A DNA stretch of 49,312 bases from Lachnoclostridium sp. UBA1241 (lineage in GTDB: Bacteria > Bacillota > Clostridia > Lachnospirales > Lachnospiraceae). The DNA lies in contig DBWJ01000046.1 in the NCBI GenBank assembly GCA_002308955.1, forward strand, positions 1-49,312, in the 5' to 3' direction. The position numbers and the translations under genes are program-made. Of this stretch, positions 16,504 through 25,296 are shown piece after piece (within the stretch, counting starts at the first letter, position 1; each line of letters begins with the position of its first letter). The notes under the pieces were generated by a model that saw only the letters and a program-made list of their open reading frames with translations, had not been told where the DNA came from and ran no database searches.

Positions 16504-17634
16504 CTGCGCTACGTAGAAGGCGGCGTCGTATCCGATCTTACGCAGGTAGGCTTCGCCGACCTTAGCGGTAAATGCGGGAACCGCCTGCTCACGGACGAGT
16601 GCTACCGCGCAGCCGCCGAATCCTGCGCCGGTCATCCGCGCGCCGATTACGCCGTCCTGCTGCCAGGCTTCCGTAACAAGTGTATCTAACTCCTTCCCGG
16701 TCACTTCATAATCGTGACGGAGGGAGATGTGCGATTCGTTCATCAGCTGTCCGAACAAAGAAAGATTGCCGTCCCGAAGCGCTTCCGCTGCGCGGATCGT
16801 GCGGCGGTTTTCAAATACCGCGTGCTTTGCGCGTTTTCGGCACACCGGATCAACGATAGCGTCCTGCACCGCGAGGAAGCCTTCTTCGTCAAGGTCGCCG
16901 AGCGTCCTTATATCCCGGATCTTCTGAATATCGGCAAGCGCCCGCTCGCATTCGCTGCGGCGCTCGTTATACTTGGAATCGCCGAGCTTACGCTTCTTGT
17001 TGGTATTCATTATGACGATGCGCGCGCCCGTCAGGTCAAGCGGAACGTACTCATACTTAAGTGTTGCGGTATCGAGGAAGATTGCATGGTCCTTCTTCCC
17101 CATCGCGATCGCGAACTGGTCCATAATTCCGCAGTTCACGCCGATGAAGGAATTCTCCGCCGTCTGCCCGAGCTTCGCATTGGTAATCCCGTCGAAATCA
17201 AATCCGAACAGGTCCCGGATGATAAACCCGGTCAGCACCTCAATGGATGCCGAGGAGGAAAGCCCCGAGGAATTCGGAATCGTTCCGAAATACAGAATGT
17301 CCATTCCGGAATCGACTGCGTATCCGGCCTGCGCTGCTGCGAAGATCACGCCCCGCGGATAATTGCACCAGGAAAGCTCCTTCCGGTATTCCTTATCATC
17401 TAAAGATGTCTGAAGTATCCCCGCTTCCGGAAAATTGTCCGAGAAGAACCGGATGATCCGGTCATCCCTTTTCCTTGCCGCGGCATAGGTTCCGATTGTC
17501 AGCGCACACGGAAACACGTGCCCGCCGTTATAATCCGTGTGCTCTCCGATCAGATTCACACGTCCGGGGGCAAAATACTCCCGAATGTCCCCGTCAGACC
17601 CGAAGACCTGGCGGAACCGCTCTGTTATATCCAT
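16474..17634 (-). CDS. galK: Galactokinase
   Basis: The 386-residue protein is a GHMP-family galactokinase. The galactose-binding signature GRVNLIGEHTDYNGG is at residues 24-38, the ATP-binding loop GTIPNSSGLSSSASIEV around 115-131, and the C-terminal GHMP motif ARMTGAGFGGCAVAL near 345. It phosphorylates galactose to galactose-1-phosphate, the first Leloir step. No galT or galE is next to it. Instead it lies eight bases downstream of a sugar-binding GGDEF gene and upstream of an HTH-EAL gene, which suggests a link between galactose use and c-di-GMP. Its 3' end is duplicated just past the stop codon. Confidence 0.96.
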   Translation of the reverse strand: MDITERFRQVFGSDGDIREYFAPGRVNLIGEHTDYNGGHVFPCALTIGTYAAARKRDDRIIRFFSDNFPEAGILQTSLDDKEYRKELSWCNYPRGVIFAAAQAGYAVDSGMDILYFGTIPNSSGLSSSASIEVLTGFIIRDLFGFDFDGITNAKLGQTAENSFIGVNCGIMDQFAIAMGKKDHAIFLDTATLKYEYVPLDLTGARIVIMNTNKKRKLGDSKYNERRSECERALADIQKIRDIRTLGDLDEEGFLAVQDAIVDPVCRKRAKHAVFENRRTIRAAEALRDGNLSLFGQLMNESHISLRHDYEVTGKELDTLVTEAWQQDGVIGARMTGAGFGGCAVALVREQAVPAFTAKVGEAYLRKIGYDAAFYVAQTGDGPVRKS

Positions 17635-17642
17635 ACAAACTC

Positions 17643-19574
17643 CTACTTATTCGTCACGGCGGAAGGGTCGCGGATAATCTGCCGCGTCGCTCTGCGCGCA
17701 TTTTTCTCTTCGTACATGCGGTCGTCACTGATGGTCATCCATTCGCCGAGGGATTTGCCGGCGGCCGGATCCACAATCACGTACCCGAAGCTTGCCTGTA
17801 CGATATACGGTCTTCCCGACCGGCTGTTATAGTCATCAAGGAATGCCCGGAAACGTTCCCGGTATTCAAGAACCATCTCTTCGTTATAGTTCAGTGCAAG
17901 CATCTGGAATTCGTCGCCGCCGACCCGGTAACAGGTCTCGTTGCTGTAGCAGGCGGCCGACATGGCATTTGCAATCGCGCGAAGCGCAAGGTCTCCGAAG
18001 GAGTGGCCGAAGGAGTCATTGATGTCCTTAAGGCCGTCCATGTCGATTCCGACGATGGCCATCGGCTGCTTCCGACGCAGCGCCATCTCATAAAGGGTTT
18101 CACTTTTCTGCTCGAAACCGCGACGGTTGGAAAGGCCGGTCAAAACATCGCTTACATACAGATGCTGCAGCTCGTTAATCAGCGTTTCCTTCTTCATGTT
18201 CGAGCGGATTTCCTCAAGCGCCGAGCAGATATTGGTGATGAAGCACTGGAAGAAATTGTTCGGAAGGTTGTCGCCGGTATACGTCATAACGCCGTATCCG
18301 AGGCAGTCGTCGTGGTAATGAAGCGGCACAAGGTAATAGCCGCACGGATCATCGCACACATATTCCTCCGGCAGAATGTCCCCGATTTCGAAAACATGGT
18401 CCACGTGGCCGAGAAGACGGTTCTCGCGGATTGCCGTCCGAAGATGCATCATCGGTGTGAAGCCGCGGAATTCCTCCGGCTCCTGAGTCCGCCAGTCATA
18501 GTCGTTAAGGATCAGATAAAAATCCCTTACACCGTCGTTCTGGTTAACGGAGGAATAGATAACATTATTCAGTTCGTCGAGGTCTTTCGCTTTCTCGGCG
18601 TTGATGCTCATGAACATCGACTGGTAAAGAAGCGAGCGCATCCGCTGCCCGGACTCGTAGTATTTTCTTACCGTCGCCTCCAACTGCGCCTGGTTGCGCG
18701 TACCGCATCCGCAGGATTCACGGACAACGATATGCGTCGGGATGTAGGTAATCTCCGGAACCTTCTCGCCGTCTTCCATCAGACGGATTGCTTCGATGGC
18801 TTTCTCTGCCATTTCCGGCACGTTTACGCGAACGGATGTCAGCGTAGGCGCCGTCGCGTCGGTTTCCGAAATATCGTCAAATCCGGTAACCGCAATGTCC
18901 TGCGGAACCCGGATGCCGCGGCGCTGCAACTCGTTGATGACGGAGATTGCCATATAGTCGTTCGCACAGACGATTACCTGCGGGAATTTCTTCCGGTCCG
19001 TCAGAAGATAATCGAGCGCGTCCGGGCCGGTATCGCGCCAGAAGTTTCCGTAATAGATGTCTTCCTCGCCGACCGAAATCCCGTAGCGGTCCATCACGCG
19101 GAGGAAACAGCTCAGACGGTTCTTCGCGTCCACATGCTCCCGAGGTCCGTTGATGAAACAGATATCCCGGTAGTTGTGCTCCTCGACGAGATGCGTAAGA
19201 ATGCTCTCCATCGAGTTCTTGTCGTCCACAAGGATGCTGCAGTAATGCTCCACCTGACGGCGTACGCAGACGACCGGACATGTCGCCTGTTCCTTTACAC
19301 GCTGCACGATCTTATCGGCAACGGCTTTATTCTCAAAGGTATCAATCGCAAGAACGATACCGTCCATCTGCGAAAAATCAGGGAGGTCCGCAATATAGGA
19401 CTCACCGATATCGTAAGCTTCGTTATTGCCGTACTTGCCGAAGCACGAGTAAACAAGCGCGTAGTACCCGCACTCTCTCGCCTTCGACACCAGACGTCGA
19501 AGAAGCATATACTGATACTCCGCCGAGCCGCGGCTGATCAGAATCGCAATCTTCTTTTTCTGCCCCAAATTCAT
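17643..19574 (-). CDS. Sugar-binding-domain diguanylate cyclase (LacI-like PBP plus GGDEF)
   Basis: This 643-residue protein starts directly in a LacI/RbsB-type periplasmic-binding fold (residues about 8-280; SMESILTHLVEEHNYRDICF, VIVCANDYMAISVINELQRR, VTGFDDISETDA) with no DNA-binding headpiece and no signal peptide. A linker with CGCG and a helical region follows. Residues about 480-640 are a GGDEF domain with intact VGGDEF and DMDGLKDINDSFGHSFGD, so it should make c-di-GMP in the cytosol. No RxxD inhibition site was seen before GGDEF. A GGAGG site lies before the ATG. It leads the galK operon, suggesting that a sugar ligand controls the cyclase. Confidence 0.9.
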   Translation of the reverse strand: MNLGQKKKIAILISRGSAEYQYMLLRRLVSKARECGYYALVYSCFGKYGNNEAYDIGESYIADLPDFSQMDGIVLAIDTFENKAVADKIVQRVKEQATCPVVCVRRQVEHYCSILVDDKNSMESILTHLVEEHNYRDICFINGPREHVDAKNRLSCFLRVMDRYGISVGEEDIYYGNFWRDTGPDALDYLLTDRKKFPQVIVCANDYMAISVINELQRRGIRVPQDIAVTGFDDISETDATAPTLTSVRVNVPEMAEKAIEAIRLMEDGEKVPEITYIPTHIVVRESCGCGTRNQAQLEATVRKYYESGQRMRSLLYQSMFMSINAEKAKDLDELNNVIYSSVNQNDGVRDFYLILNDYDWRTQEPEEFRGFTPMMHLRTAIRENRLLGHVDHVFEIGDILPEEYVCDDPCGYYLVPLHYHDDCLGYGVMTYTGDNLPNNFFQCFITNICSALEEIRSNMKKETLINELQHLYVSDVLTGLSNRRGFEQKSETLYEMALRRKQPMAIVGIDMDGLKDINDSFGHSFGDLALRAIANAMSAACYSNETCYRVGGDEFQMLALNYNEEMVLEYRERFRAFLDDYNSRSGRPYIVQASFGYVIVDPAAGKSLGEWMTISDDRMYEEKNARRATRQIIRDPSAVTNK

Positions 19575-19650
19575 ACTCTATCCTCCAAAAACGGTCCCCA
19601 ACAGCCCCATCCGCGCAAAATGCCACAAAACACAGACGTTTCCGAGTACT

Positions 19651-19679
19651 ATATTACAATGGAAATTCGGATAATTCAA
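19651..19679 (-). promoter_or_regulatory. Promoter of the GGDEF-galK-EAL operon
   Basis: On the minus strand TTGAAT (19674-19679) and TAATAT (19651-19656) are 17 bases apart, with TTG before the -10. About 75 bases of leader precede the start codon. Confidence 0.6.
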
Positions 19680-19718
19680 CTTAAAAATCGAAATTTTTAG
19701 GATTTTTTGCAATAAAAG

Positions 19719-19747
19719 TATACATTTTGGATTTTTGATGATATACT
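19719..19747 (+). promoter_or_regulatory. Possible tadA promoter
   Basis: TATACA (19719-19724) and TATACT (19742-19747) are 17 bases apart in the AT-rich stretch before tadA. The -35 is weak. Confidence 0.35.
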
Positions 19748-19781
19748 TTTTGAAAAAAGATATTGACAAAGGAGAAAAACC

Positions 19782-20303
19782 TTGTCCAATAAGGCTCGAG
19801 ACGACATTTATTATATGAAAAAAGCCCTTCATCAGGCGGAACGCGCCGCCGCAATGGGAGAAGTACCCATCGGTTGCGTCATTCTCTATGAAGGGCGTAT
19901 TATAGGACGCGGGTTCAACCTTCGGAAGACCAAGCACACAACGCTTGCCCACGCCGAGATCACGGCGATCCGTCAGGCCTGCAAGGTCATCGGCGACTGG
20001 CGGCTTGAGGGCTGCACCATGTATGTGACATTGGAACCTTGCCAGATGTGCGCCGGTGCCATCGTACAGTCGCGGCTCGACCGGGTTGTCATCGGTACCG
20101 ATAACCCGAAGGCAGGCTGCGCAGGCTCTATCCTGAACCTGCTTCAAATGAAAGAGTTCAACCATCAGGTGGAGATTACCCGCGGCGTATTAAAGGATTC
20201 CTGCAGCGAAATCCTGCAGACCTTCTTTAAGGAAATGCGGGCGCGCGAAGCAGAAAACCGCTCCGCTTCCGGTAGACTTTTCCCTGCGGAAGAGGTAGAA
20301 TAA
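19782..20303 (+). CDS. tadA: tRNA adenosine(34) deaminase
   Basis: The 173-residue protein is a zinc-dependent deaminase of the CDA fold: HAE at residues 57-59 gives the zinc histidine and catalytic glutamate, and PCQMC at 86-90 supplies the zinc cysteines. EVPIGCVI and the C-terminal helix match bacterial TadA, which converts A34 to inosine in tRNA-Arg(ACG). The start is a TTG with AAAGGAG seven bases upstream; the first internal ATG (residue 12) would cut into the first helix. It has a low-GC leader and is followed by an NrdG-like gene. Confidence 0.95.
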   Translation: MSNKARDDIYYMKKALHQAERAAAMGEVPIGCVILYEGRIIGRGFNLRKTKHTTLAHAEITAIRQACKVIGDWRLEGCTMYVTLEPCQMCAGAIVQSRLDRVVIGTDNPKAGCAGSILNLLQMKEFNHQVEITRGVLKDSCSEILQTFFKEMRAREAENRSASGRLFPAEEVE

Positions 20304-20384
20304 CCTGTGTGGGGCTGTTCGGATGCGTCGGCTTAAGCCGGCGAGGCAGCACAGAAATGTTGCAATAAACTGAGAGGTTTTGTC

Positions 20385-21083
20385 ATGCAGATTCACGGCT
20401 TACAAAAACTGACTTTACTGGACTTTCCGGGGCATATCGCCTGCACCGTTTTCACGGGCGGGTGCAATTTCCGCTGCCCTTTCTGTCATAACGGCGGGCT
20501 CGTGCTCGAGCCCGAGAAGGCTCCGCTTATTCCCGAAGAGGAATTCTTCGCGTTCCTCGAAAGCCGCAAGGGACGGCTCGAGGGCGTTGCGGTGACCGGC
20601 GGGGAGCCGACCGTCAACGGAGATCTTCCGGAGTTTCTGAAACGGATAAAGGACATGGGATTTGCCGTCAAGCTGGACTCTAACGGCCAGAATCCCGACA
20701 TGCTTGAGCGGATTATAAAGGAAGGCCTTGCGGATTACGTCGCGATGGACATCAAAAACTCGCGGGAGCGCTACGGAGAGACCATCGGCATCCCGAACTT
20801 CCGCACCGACCGCGTGGAGAGAAGCGTCCGGCTCCTGATGGAGAGCGGCGTTTCGTACGAATTCCGTACGACGCTCACCGAGGAGCTGCATGACGAGGCT
20901 TCGATCGCCGCCATCGGACAGTGGATCGCGGGCGCGGAAGCTTACTTTCTCCAGTCCTACCGGGATTCCGAGGAGATTCTGATGCCCGGTAAATTCCATG
21001 CGCCTTCGAAGGAGACGCTGGAGCGTTACCTCGAAATCCTCCGACCGCTCGTGCCGTCGGTATCTTTACGAGGCAGGGACTAG
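20385..21083 (+). CDS. Anaerobic ribonucleotide reductase activating protein, NrdG2 type
   Basis: This 232-residue radical SAM protein has CNFRCPFC at residues 27-34 (CxxxCxxC), preceded by LLDFPGHIACTVFTGGCNF, and the GGEP motif at 77-80. It matches the TIGR02495 NrdG2 branch of activases, which would generate a glycyl radical on an anaerobic ribonucleotide reductase. No nrdD gene is adjacent, so the target is inferred from family membership. GAGAGG precedes the ATG. It lies 81 bases after tadA; a palindrome of the form GTCGGCTTAAGCCGGC sits in the gap. Confidence 0.88.
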   Translation: MQIHGLQKLTLLDFPGHIACTVFTGGCNFRCPFCHNGGLVLEPEKAPLIPEEEFFAFLESRKGRLEGVAVTGGEPTVNGDLPEFLKRIKDMGFAVKLDSNGQNPDMLERIIKEGLADYVAMDIKNSRERYGETIGIPNFRTDRVERSVRLLMESGVSYEFRTTLTEELHDEASIAAIGQWIAGAEAYFLQSYRDSEEILMPGKFHAPSKETLERYLEILRPLVPSVSLRGRD

Positions 21084-21147
21084 CTTTCTCTCGTTTCTCC
21101 GATGCTATAGAACGGCAAATTCCTACTGTTTTTCTATATTTGACATT

Positions 21148-21290
21148 TCGTGGGATTAAGGTTCTGTCTTTTTCCCACGAGATTGGCTCAACGAATAATA
21201 CCATGGGAACGCGGAAAATCGAGACCGCCCACTAAATGCTTCAAACCCTCTTTTTCGTAGGTATTTCCGTTTATTTCTGTCCTACGGAAA
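21148..21290. other. Gene-free stretch with two related hairpins
   Basis: The region 21084-21440 holds no convincing gene. It contains TCGTGGGA/TCCCACGA (21148-21155 with 21173-21180) and CGTAGG/CCTACG (21256-21261 with 21281-21286, extendable by T-A pairs). Both loops contain TTCTGTC. On the minus strand GCGGTTTCACATTTTCCG and GCGGTCTCGATTTTCCG precede them as imperfect direct repeats. It could be a short repeat family or a non-coding RNA. Confidence 0.45.
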
Positions 21291-21382
21291 ATGTGAAACC
21301 GCTTGTTTAGTGAGAAATTGAAAAAGAAGAGCACAGAAAATGAGCATAAACAGCCCGCAAAGGGCACAAAGGCAAGAAGAAT

Positions 21383-21415
21383 GGGCCGTCGCTTAATGCG
21401 ACGGCCCTATTGTTT
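21383..21415. terminator. Intrinsic terminator
   Basis: GGGCCGTCGC and GCGACGGCCC form a perfect 10-bp stem around TTAAT, followed by TATTGTTT on the plus strand. It lies just past the stop of the AI-2E family gene and may work in either direction. Confidence 0.65.
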
Positions 21416-21440
21416 CAGAACTTATTCGGTTTTCGAATTA

Positions 21441-23051
21441 TTACACGTTCTTCACGTCCGAATCCACAACTTCCACAGCGGCAGCTTCCTCAATTATTTC
21501 TTCCGCTATTTCTTCTGCGGCGGAAACTTCCTCAGCTATTACCTCTTCCGCTATTTCATCCGCATCGGGGTCTGCGATCACATTTTCCGCAATCAGGTCT
21601 TCTGCCGTGATCTCGGCGGAGGGTTCCGATGTGCCATCAAAGTCGTCCGTAAGGTCTTCCGCAAGGTCCTGCACCAGTGTCTGGTTGCTTTCCTTCACGA
21701 GAACCGCGCCGGGCGTTGTGATGTATGCTGAGGTGTCCTTCGGCAGGTTCTTCTCCACGAGTCTCACTTCAAGGTAAGACTTCAGGATCGAGTATACAAG
21801 GGCGAAGGTCGGAACCGCAATCAGCATTCCGAGAATACCCCAGAGTTTCGAGAACATCGTACATGCAAGGAGTACGTAAATCGGCTTCATGCCGACCTTC
21901 TTGCCGACAATGTGCGGATCCAGGTAGTTTCCGTCGAACTGCTGCAGCACAAGGATGAACGCCGCGAAGATCAGTCCGTCAAGCGGGTGTACGCAGAAAA
22001 TCAATAACGCACAGGGAATTCCTCCGATGAACGGTCCGAAGAACGGAATGACGTTCGTCACGCCGACTACGATACTTACAAGGCCTTTATACTGCGCGAT
22101 ACCTTCGAAGAAGATACCGAGGATGTTCGCTCCGATGAAACAGAGCATTCCGATAACCGCCGAGTCGAGAATCTTTCCGAGGATTGCCGTCGAGAAGATT
22201 CCGTTGGCCTTATGGAGCGTCTGCACCGTTACCTTTGCGGTCTTCTTCGGGAAGACTGCGAAAATGATCTTCTTGGCAAGACCGATCAGGTACTCTTTAT
22301 CCTTCAGCATATAGATAGCGAAGATGAGACCAATCAGCAGATTGAAGACGAGCTTCAAGGTTGCCGTAACGGCGTTCTTCAGAAGTCCGGCGGACATCGT
22401 CATGATGTCGGTCAGCCGGTTCTTCAGGAAATCTTCGAGGCCCTTCGTGAAGTTCTCGATAATCGGTGTAAGCGCGTCTTCAACAACCTTATTCCTTGCT
22501 ATGAGTTTCTCCATGAATTCACGGAGATATTCACCGTATTCAGGCAGGTTCTCAATCAGGGTGCCGATACTTGAAAGGAATTCCGGGATGATTGCGACGA
22601 ACAGGAGAACGAACAGCGTCAGCACCATAAAAACGGTGATCAGAATCGCAAATCCGCGGGAACGTCCGCGAACGCGGGCTTCTTTCTTCTCCGGCGTCTC
22701 ACCCTTCTTTGCCTTCCGGTTCATTCCGAGCCGGATGAAATGCTTTTCCAAAAAGCGGACAATCGGGTTCATCAAAAAGGCGATGCAGAAGCCCCAGATT
22801 GCCGTGGATATTGCCCCGACAAATCTCTTAAGTCCTGCGGCTACAGACGGAAGAGAATGCAGAAAATAATAGAATAAAAGCGCTCCTACAAGCACCAGAA
22901 AAGCCGCGGCAGCCTGTCCGCGGTATGCGCGTGCGCGGGAGAAGGCTCCCTTCAGCCCTTTCCGCTCCTTTCTTCTGCGTGACTGTTTGAAATCGTCGTC
23001 ATTCGGCGTTTCTTCCGTCACTTCCTGCTCCTGAAGTTTTTCGTCGTCCAT
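21441..23051 (-). CDS. AI-2E family transporter with long acidic C-terminal tail
   Basis: The 536-residue membrane protein belongs to PF01594 (AI-2E/TqsA/YdbI-like exporter family). It has about eight helices, including the family's VVGVTNVIPFFGPFIGGIP and the HIVGKKVGMKPIYVLLA segment. Members export small molecules or sodium; the substrate cannot be told from sequence. The N-terminal 45 residues are charged. The last 90 residues are acidic low complexity, with EEVIAEEV/AEEIAEEIIEE-type repeats, beyond the usual family length. GGGGAGG precedes the ATG. It lies 192 bases after the DUF6935-like gene on the same strand, across a tandem repeat. Confidence 0.85.
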   Translation of the reverse strand: MDDEKLQEQEVTEETPNDDDFKQSRRRKERKGLKGAFSRARAYRGQAAAAFLVLVGALLFYYFLHSLPSVAAGLKRFVGAISTAIWGFCIAFLMNPIVRFLEKHFIRLGMNRKAKKGETPEKKEARVRGRSRGFAILITVFMVLTLFVLLFVAIIPEFLSSIGTLIENLPEYGEYLREFMEKLIARNKVVEDALTPIIENFTKGLEDFLKNRLTDIMTMSAGLLKNAVTATLKLVFNLLIGLIFAIYMLKDKEYLIGLAKKIIFAVFPKKTAKVTVQTLHKANGIFSTAILGKILDSAVIGMLCFIGANILGIFFEGIAQYKGLVSIVVGVTNVIPFFGPFIGGIPCALLIFCVHPLDGLIFAAFILVLQQFDGNYLDPHIVGKKVGMKPIYVLLACTMFSKLWGILGMLIAVPTFALVYSILKSYLEVRLVEKNLPKDTSAYITTPGAVLVKESNQTLVQDLAEDLTDDFDGTSEPSAEITAEDLIAENVIADPDADEIAEEVIAEEVSAAEEIAEEIIEEAAAVEVVDSDVKNV

Positions 23052-23100
23052 GACTTCCTCCCCTGCCGCTTTCGGGCGGCAAATCTGTCTGCAGCGTAAC

Positions 23101-23231
23101 CCCGGCCCTGTCCGGGAATCTGACTATCCCGGTTCCGTCCCGGGAATTGAATCGTCCCGGCCCTGTCCGGGAATCTGACTATCCCGGTTCCGTCCCGGGA
23201 ATTGAATCGTCCCGGCTCAGTGCCGGAATCG
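23101..23231 (-). repeat. Exact 55-bp tandem repeat, two copies plus a partial third
   Basis: Copies span 23101-23155 and 23156-23210 and are identical; a partial third (CCCGG..., 23211-23231) has diverged. Each unit contains two related 27-28-bp halves with CCCGG and CCGGG arms, so the RNA can form serial hairpins. It lies between the DUF6935-like and AI-2E family genes. Confidence 0.9.
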
Positions 23232-23243
23232 TTTTATCTCCTG

Positions 23244-23891
23244 TTATGCCCAGGGATTGGCTTCGTTGGCCGGGCGGATTCCCATCAGGAGTCCCTGCCA
23301 GGTATGAATGAACCACTCACCCGTGGACGGTTTCGTGCGAAGCGTTACCTTGCGGTCGTTGTCCGCTCCGCCGCTCGGAATGTAAAGGCTTACATAGCCC
23401 TCGTTCCGGGTATCGTAGCTGTACGGATTGTCGTGAACCGTAATTCTATAAGGAAGCTCAGGCGTGTAGTTGTTCTGCGGAGTCGCGCCCTTGAAGTAGG
23501 ACTTCACGGTGTACTTCGCGCTCTCCATGAACTGGTTCCGGATCAGCTGCTGGTCAATCACCGCAACGGCATCCGGGCCGTTCAGCCAGTCCATCATCCG
23601 GATGCACTCGTCCGGATTCTCTTCATATACGTTGAGGGCGAGAACCGTAAGCGCCGCCGTCTCGAAGAAATCCTGCGGGCTTACCTGCAAAGCCTTCAGC
23701 TCCTCAAGCGTCTTCGGAAGGGCGTTGTAGGTAAACTCCCTGGTAAGCATGGTATAGTTCTTGACAGCCTGGTTCACCGCCTGATTGACTTCTCCGGCAA
23801 CCTGATTCACTGCCTTTCGCTCCGCCTGGTTCACAACCTGCCTCGTAATGGCTTCTCCGGTTCTCTTCAGAATGCTGTCAAATAATCCCAT
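23244..23891 (-). CDS. DUF6935-like protein of unknown function
   Basis: The protein has 215 residues. The N terminus (residues 1-50) is a helical, coiled-coil-like stretch rich in Q, V and N (NQAVNQAVKNY). A helical core with LQVSPQDFFETAALTVLAL follows, then a beta-rich part with YTVKSYFKGATPQNNYTP. I believe this matches DUF6935, small proteins found beside SPFH/zinc-ribbon clusters in Lachnospiraceae, but the name is from memory. It has no membrane segment or signal peptide. It is the fourth gene of the YdjG/YdjH/YdjI-like cluster and lies 80 bases after the SPFH gene, across a strong hairpin. Confidence 0.6.
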   Translation of the reverse strand: MGLFDSILKRTGEAITRQVVNQAERKAVNQVAGEVNQAVNQAVKNYTMLTREFTYNALPKTLEELKALQVSPQDFFETAALTVLALNVYEENPDECIRMMDWLNGPDAVAVIDQQLIRNQFMESAKYTVKSYFKGATPQNNYTPELPYRITVHDNPYSYDTRNEGYVSLYIPSGGADNDRKVTLRTKPSTGEWFIHTWQGLLMGIRPANEANPWA

Positions 23892-23922
23892 AATCCGCTC
23901 CTTCTCCTTACGCTTTTATAAC

Positions 23923-23949
23923 GCCGGCCGGACACAGCGCCCGGCCGGC
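23923..23949 (-). other. Strong hairpin between the SPFH and DUF6935-like genes
   Basis: GCCGGCCGG and CCGGCCGGC form a 9-bp perfect GC stem around a 9-base loop. It has no U-run, so it is more likely an attenuator or a 3' stability element than a full terminator. Confidence 0.55.
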
Positions 23950-23971
23950 AAATGTTACAATTCTTCTTTCT

Positions 23972-25267
23972 TTATGCCATCGGCTTGCCGCACTGCGGGC
24001 AGAACTTCGGGCTCTCGCCCTCGGGTGCCTGATATCCGCAGGAACCGCAAATCGCCTTCTTGGCTTCGGGCTTCTTCGTTCCGCAGTTGGTGCAGAAGTT
24101 GCCGTTTACTTCCTGGCCGCAGGTCGGGCAGGTCCAGCTTCCTGCAGGAGCGGGCTTCTTGGCGCCGCAGTTCGTGCAGAAGTTACCGGTTGCCGTAGCG
24201 CCGCAGTTCGGACAGGTCCAGCCGTTCTGAGCGGGAGCCTGCTGCTGTTGCTGCTGAGCACCCATAGCGTAAAGGTTGGCTGCGGTATTCGCTCCGCCGC
24301 CCATGCCGTTCACCATGCCAACGCCCATAAGACCGGCTGCTGCGCCGTTCGGGTTCTTGGCTGCGGCAACAACTGCCTCGGCCTGTGCGCCGATGGTAGC
24401 TGCAGCGCCCATCGTAGGATCACGGTACATAGCGTTACGCTGAGCAATCTTGATCATCTCGGCATCCTCATCCGGAAGGGTAACGGTACCGAGTGCTACG
24501 TTAACAACATTCAAACCGCGGAAGCTGCCCCATTTTGCGGAAAGAACTTCGTTCATGGCTTCCTCAAGGTCTGTGTTATGAGCAATAATCTGGTTCGGAC
24601 GAAGCTCCATATCGGAAAGCTTTGCAAGAGCCGGCTGAAGGGCGCTGATGAACTCGGTCTTCAGCATATTGTCAAGCTCGGAACGACGATATTCGCCGGT
24701 TACATTTCCGCAAACGTTCGTGTAGAACAGAAGCGGATCTGCGATTCTGTAGGAATATACGCCTGCGCAGCGAAGGGATACGTCTACGTCAAGACCGATC
24801 TTGGAATCCACAACACGGAACGGAACCGGATTCGGGGTACCGAATTTGTTGTCCAGGATTTCCTTGGTGTTGAAGTAGTAAACTCTCTGATCCTTTCCGG
24901 TGTCACCGCCGTAAGCGAAACGCTTTCCGATGGTCTTGAAGGTGTTCAGAATGCCCTGGCCGAGGCCGCCGGTGAAGATACTGGGCTCGGTGGAAGCGTC
25001 CCATGTGAATTCGCCGGGCTCTGCGCAGAACTCAACAACCTTACCCTGCTCAACAATGATCATGGCCTGGCCGTCTGCTACGGCGATGCCGGATCCGTTC
25101 GAGATAATGTTGTCGTTGCCCTTCGTGTTGGAGGAACGGCTGCCGATCTGCTTCTGGCCCTTGGTAACCAGAACGTCCTTATCCATTGCTTCGCAATAGA
25201 AGAACTCCTTCCACTGATCCGCAAGCGTGCCGCCTGCCGCACCCAATAAAGCTTTGATAAGTCCCAT
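23972..25267 (-). CDS. SPFH domain protein with C-terminal zinc ribbons (YdjI-like)
   Basis: The 431-residue protein opens with MGLIKALLGAAGGTLADQWK and an SPFH/band-7 domain (about 30-290). An Ala/Gly/Met-rich hinge with a run of six glutamines follows. The C terminus has three zinc ribbons (about 352-368, 380-394 and 408-427, each CxxC...CxxC). This is the layout of B. subtilis YdjI, which acts with YdjG, YdjH and PspA at stressed membranes. It lacks a classical membrane helix, as YdjI does. It is preceded by a truncated TPM-like gene and a YdjG-like zinc-ribbon gene. AAAGGAG precedes the ATG. Confidence 0.88.
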   Translation of the reverse strand: MGLIKALLGAAGGTLADQWKEFFYCEAMDKDVLVTKGQKQIGSRSSNTKGNDNIISNGSGIAVADGQAMIIVEQGKVVEFCAEPGEFTWDASTEPSIFTGGLGQGILNTFKTIGKRFAYGGDTGKDQRVYYFNTKEILDNKFGTPNPVPFRVVDSKIGLDVDVSLRCAGVYSYRIADPLLFYTNVCGNVTGEYRRSELDNMLKTEFISALQPALAKLSDMELRPNQIIAHNTDLEEAMNEVLSAKWGSFRGLNVVNVALGTVTLPDEDAEMIKIAQRNAMYRDPTMGAAATIGAQAEAVVAAAKNPNGAAAGLMGVGMVNGMGGGANTAANLYAMGAQQQQQQAPAQNGWTCPNCGATATGNFCTNCGAKKPAPAGSWTCPTCGQEVNGNFCTNCGTKKPEAKKAICGSCGYQAPEGESPKFCPQCGKPMA

Positions 25268-25296
25268 AGTAAAAATCTCCTTTCAAAATCAAACCG

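Noticed and set aside
17475..19700. 741-codon open frame on the plus strand
   Set aside because: It is antisense to the PBP-GGDEF gene and the start of galK and reads through the promoter region; the true genes carry clear motifs.
20875..21204. 109-codon minus-strand open frame over the NrdG-like gene end and the hairpin region
   Set aside because: Most of it is opposite a clear gene, and there is no ribosome site or recognisable motif.
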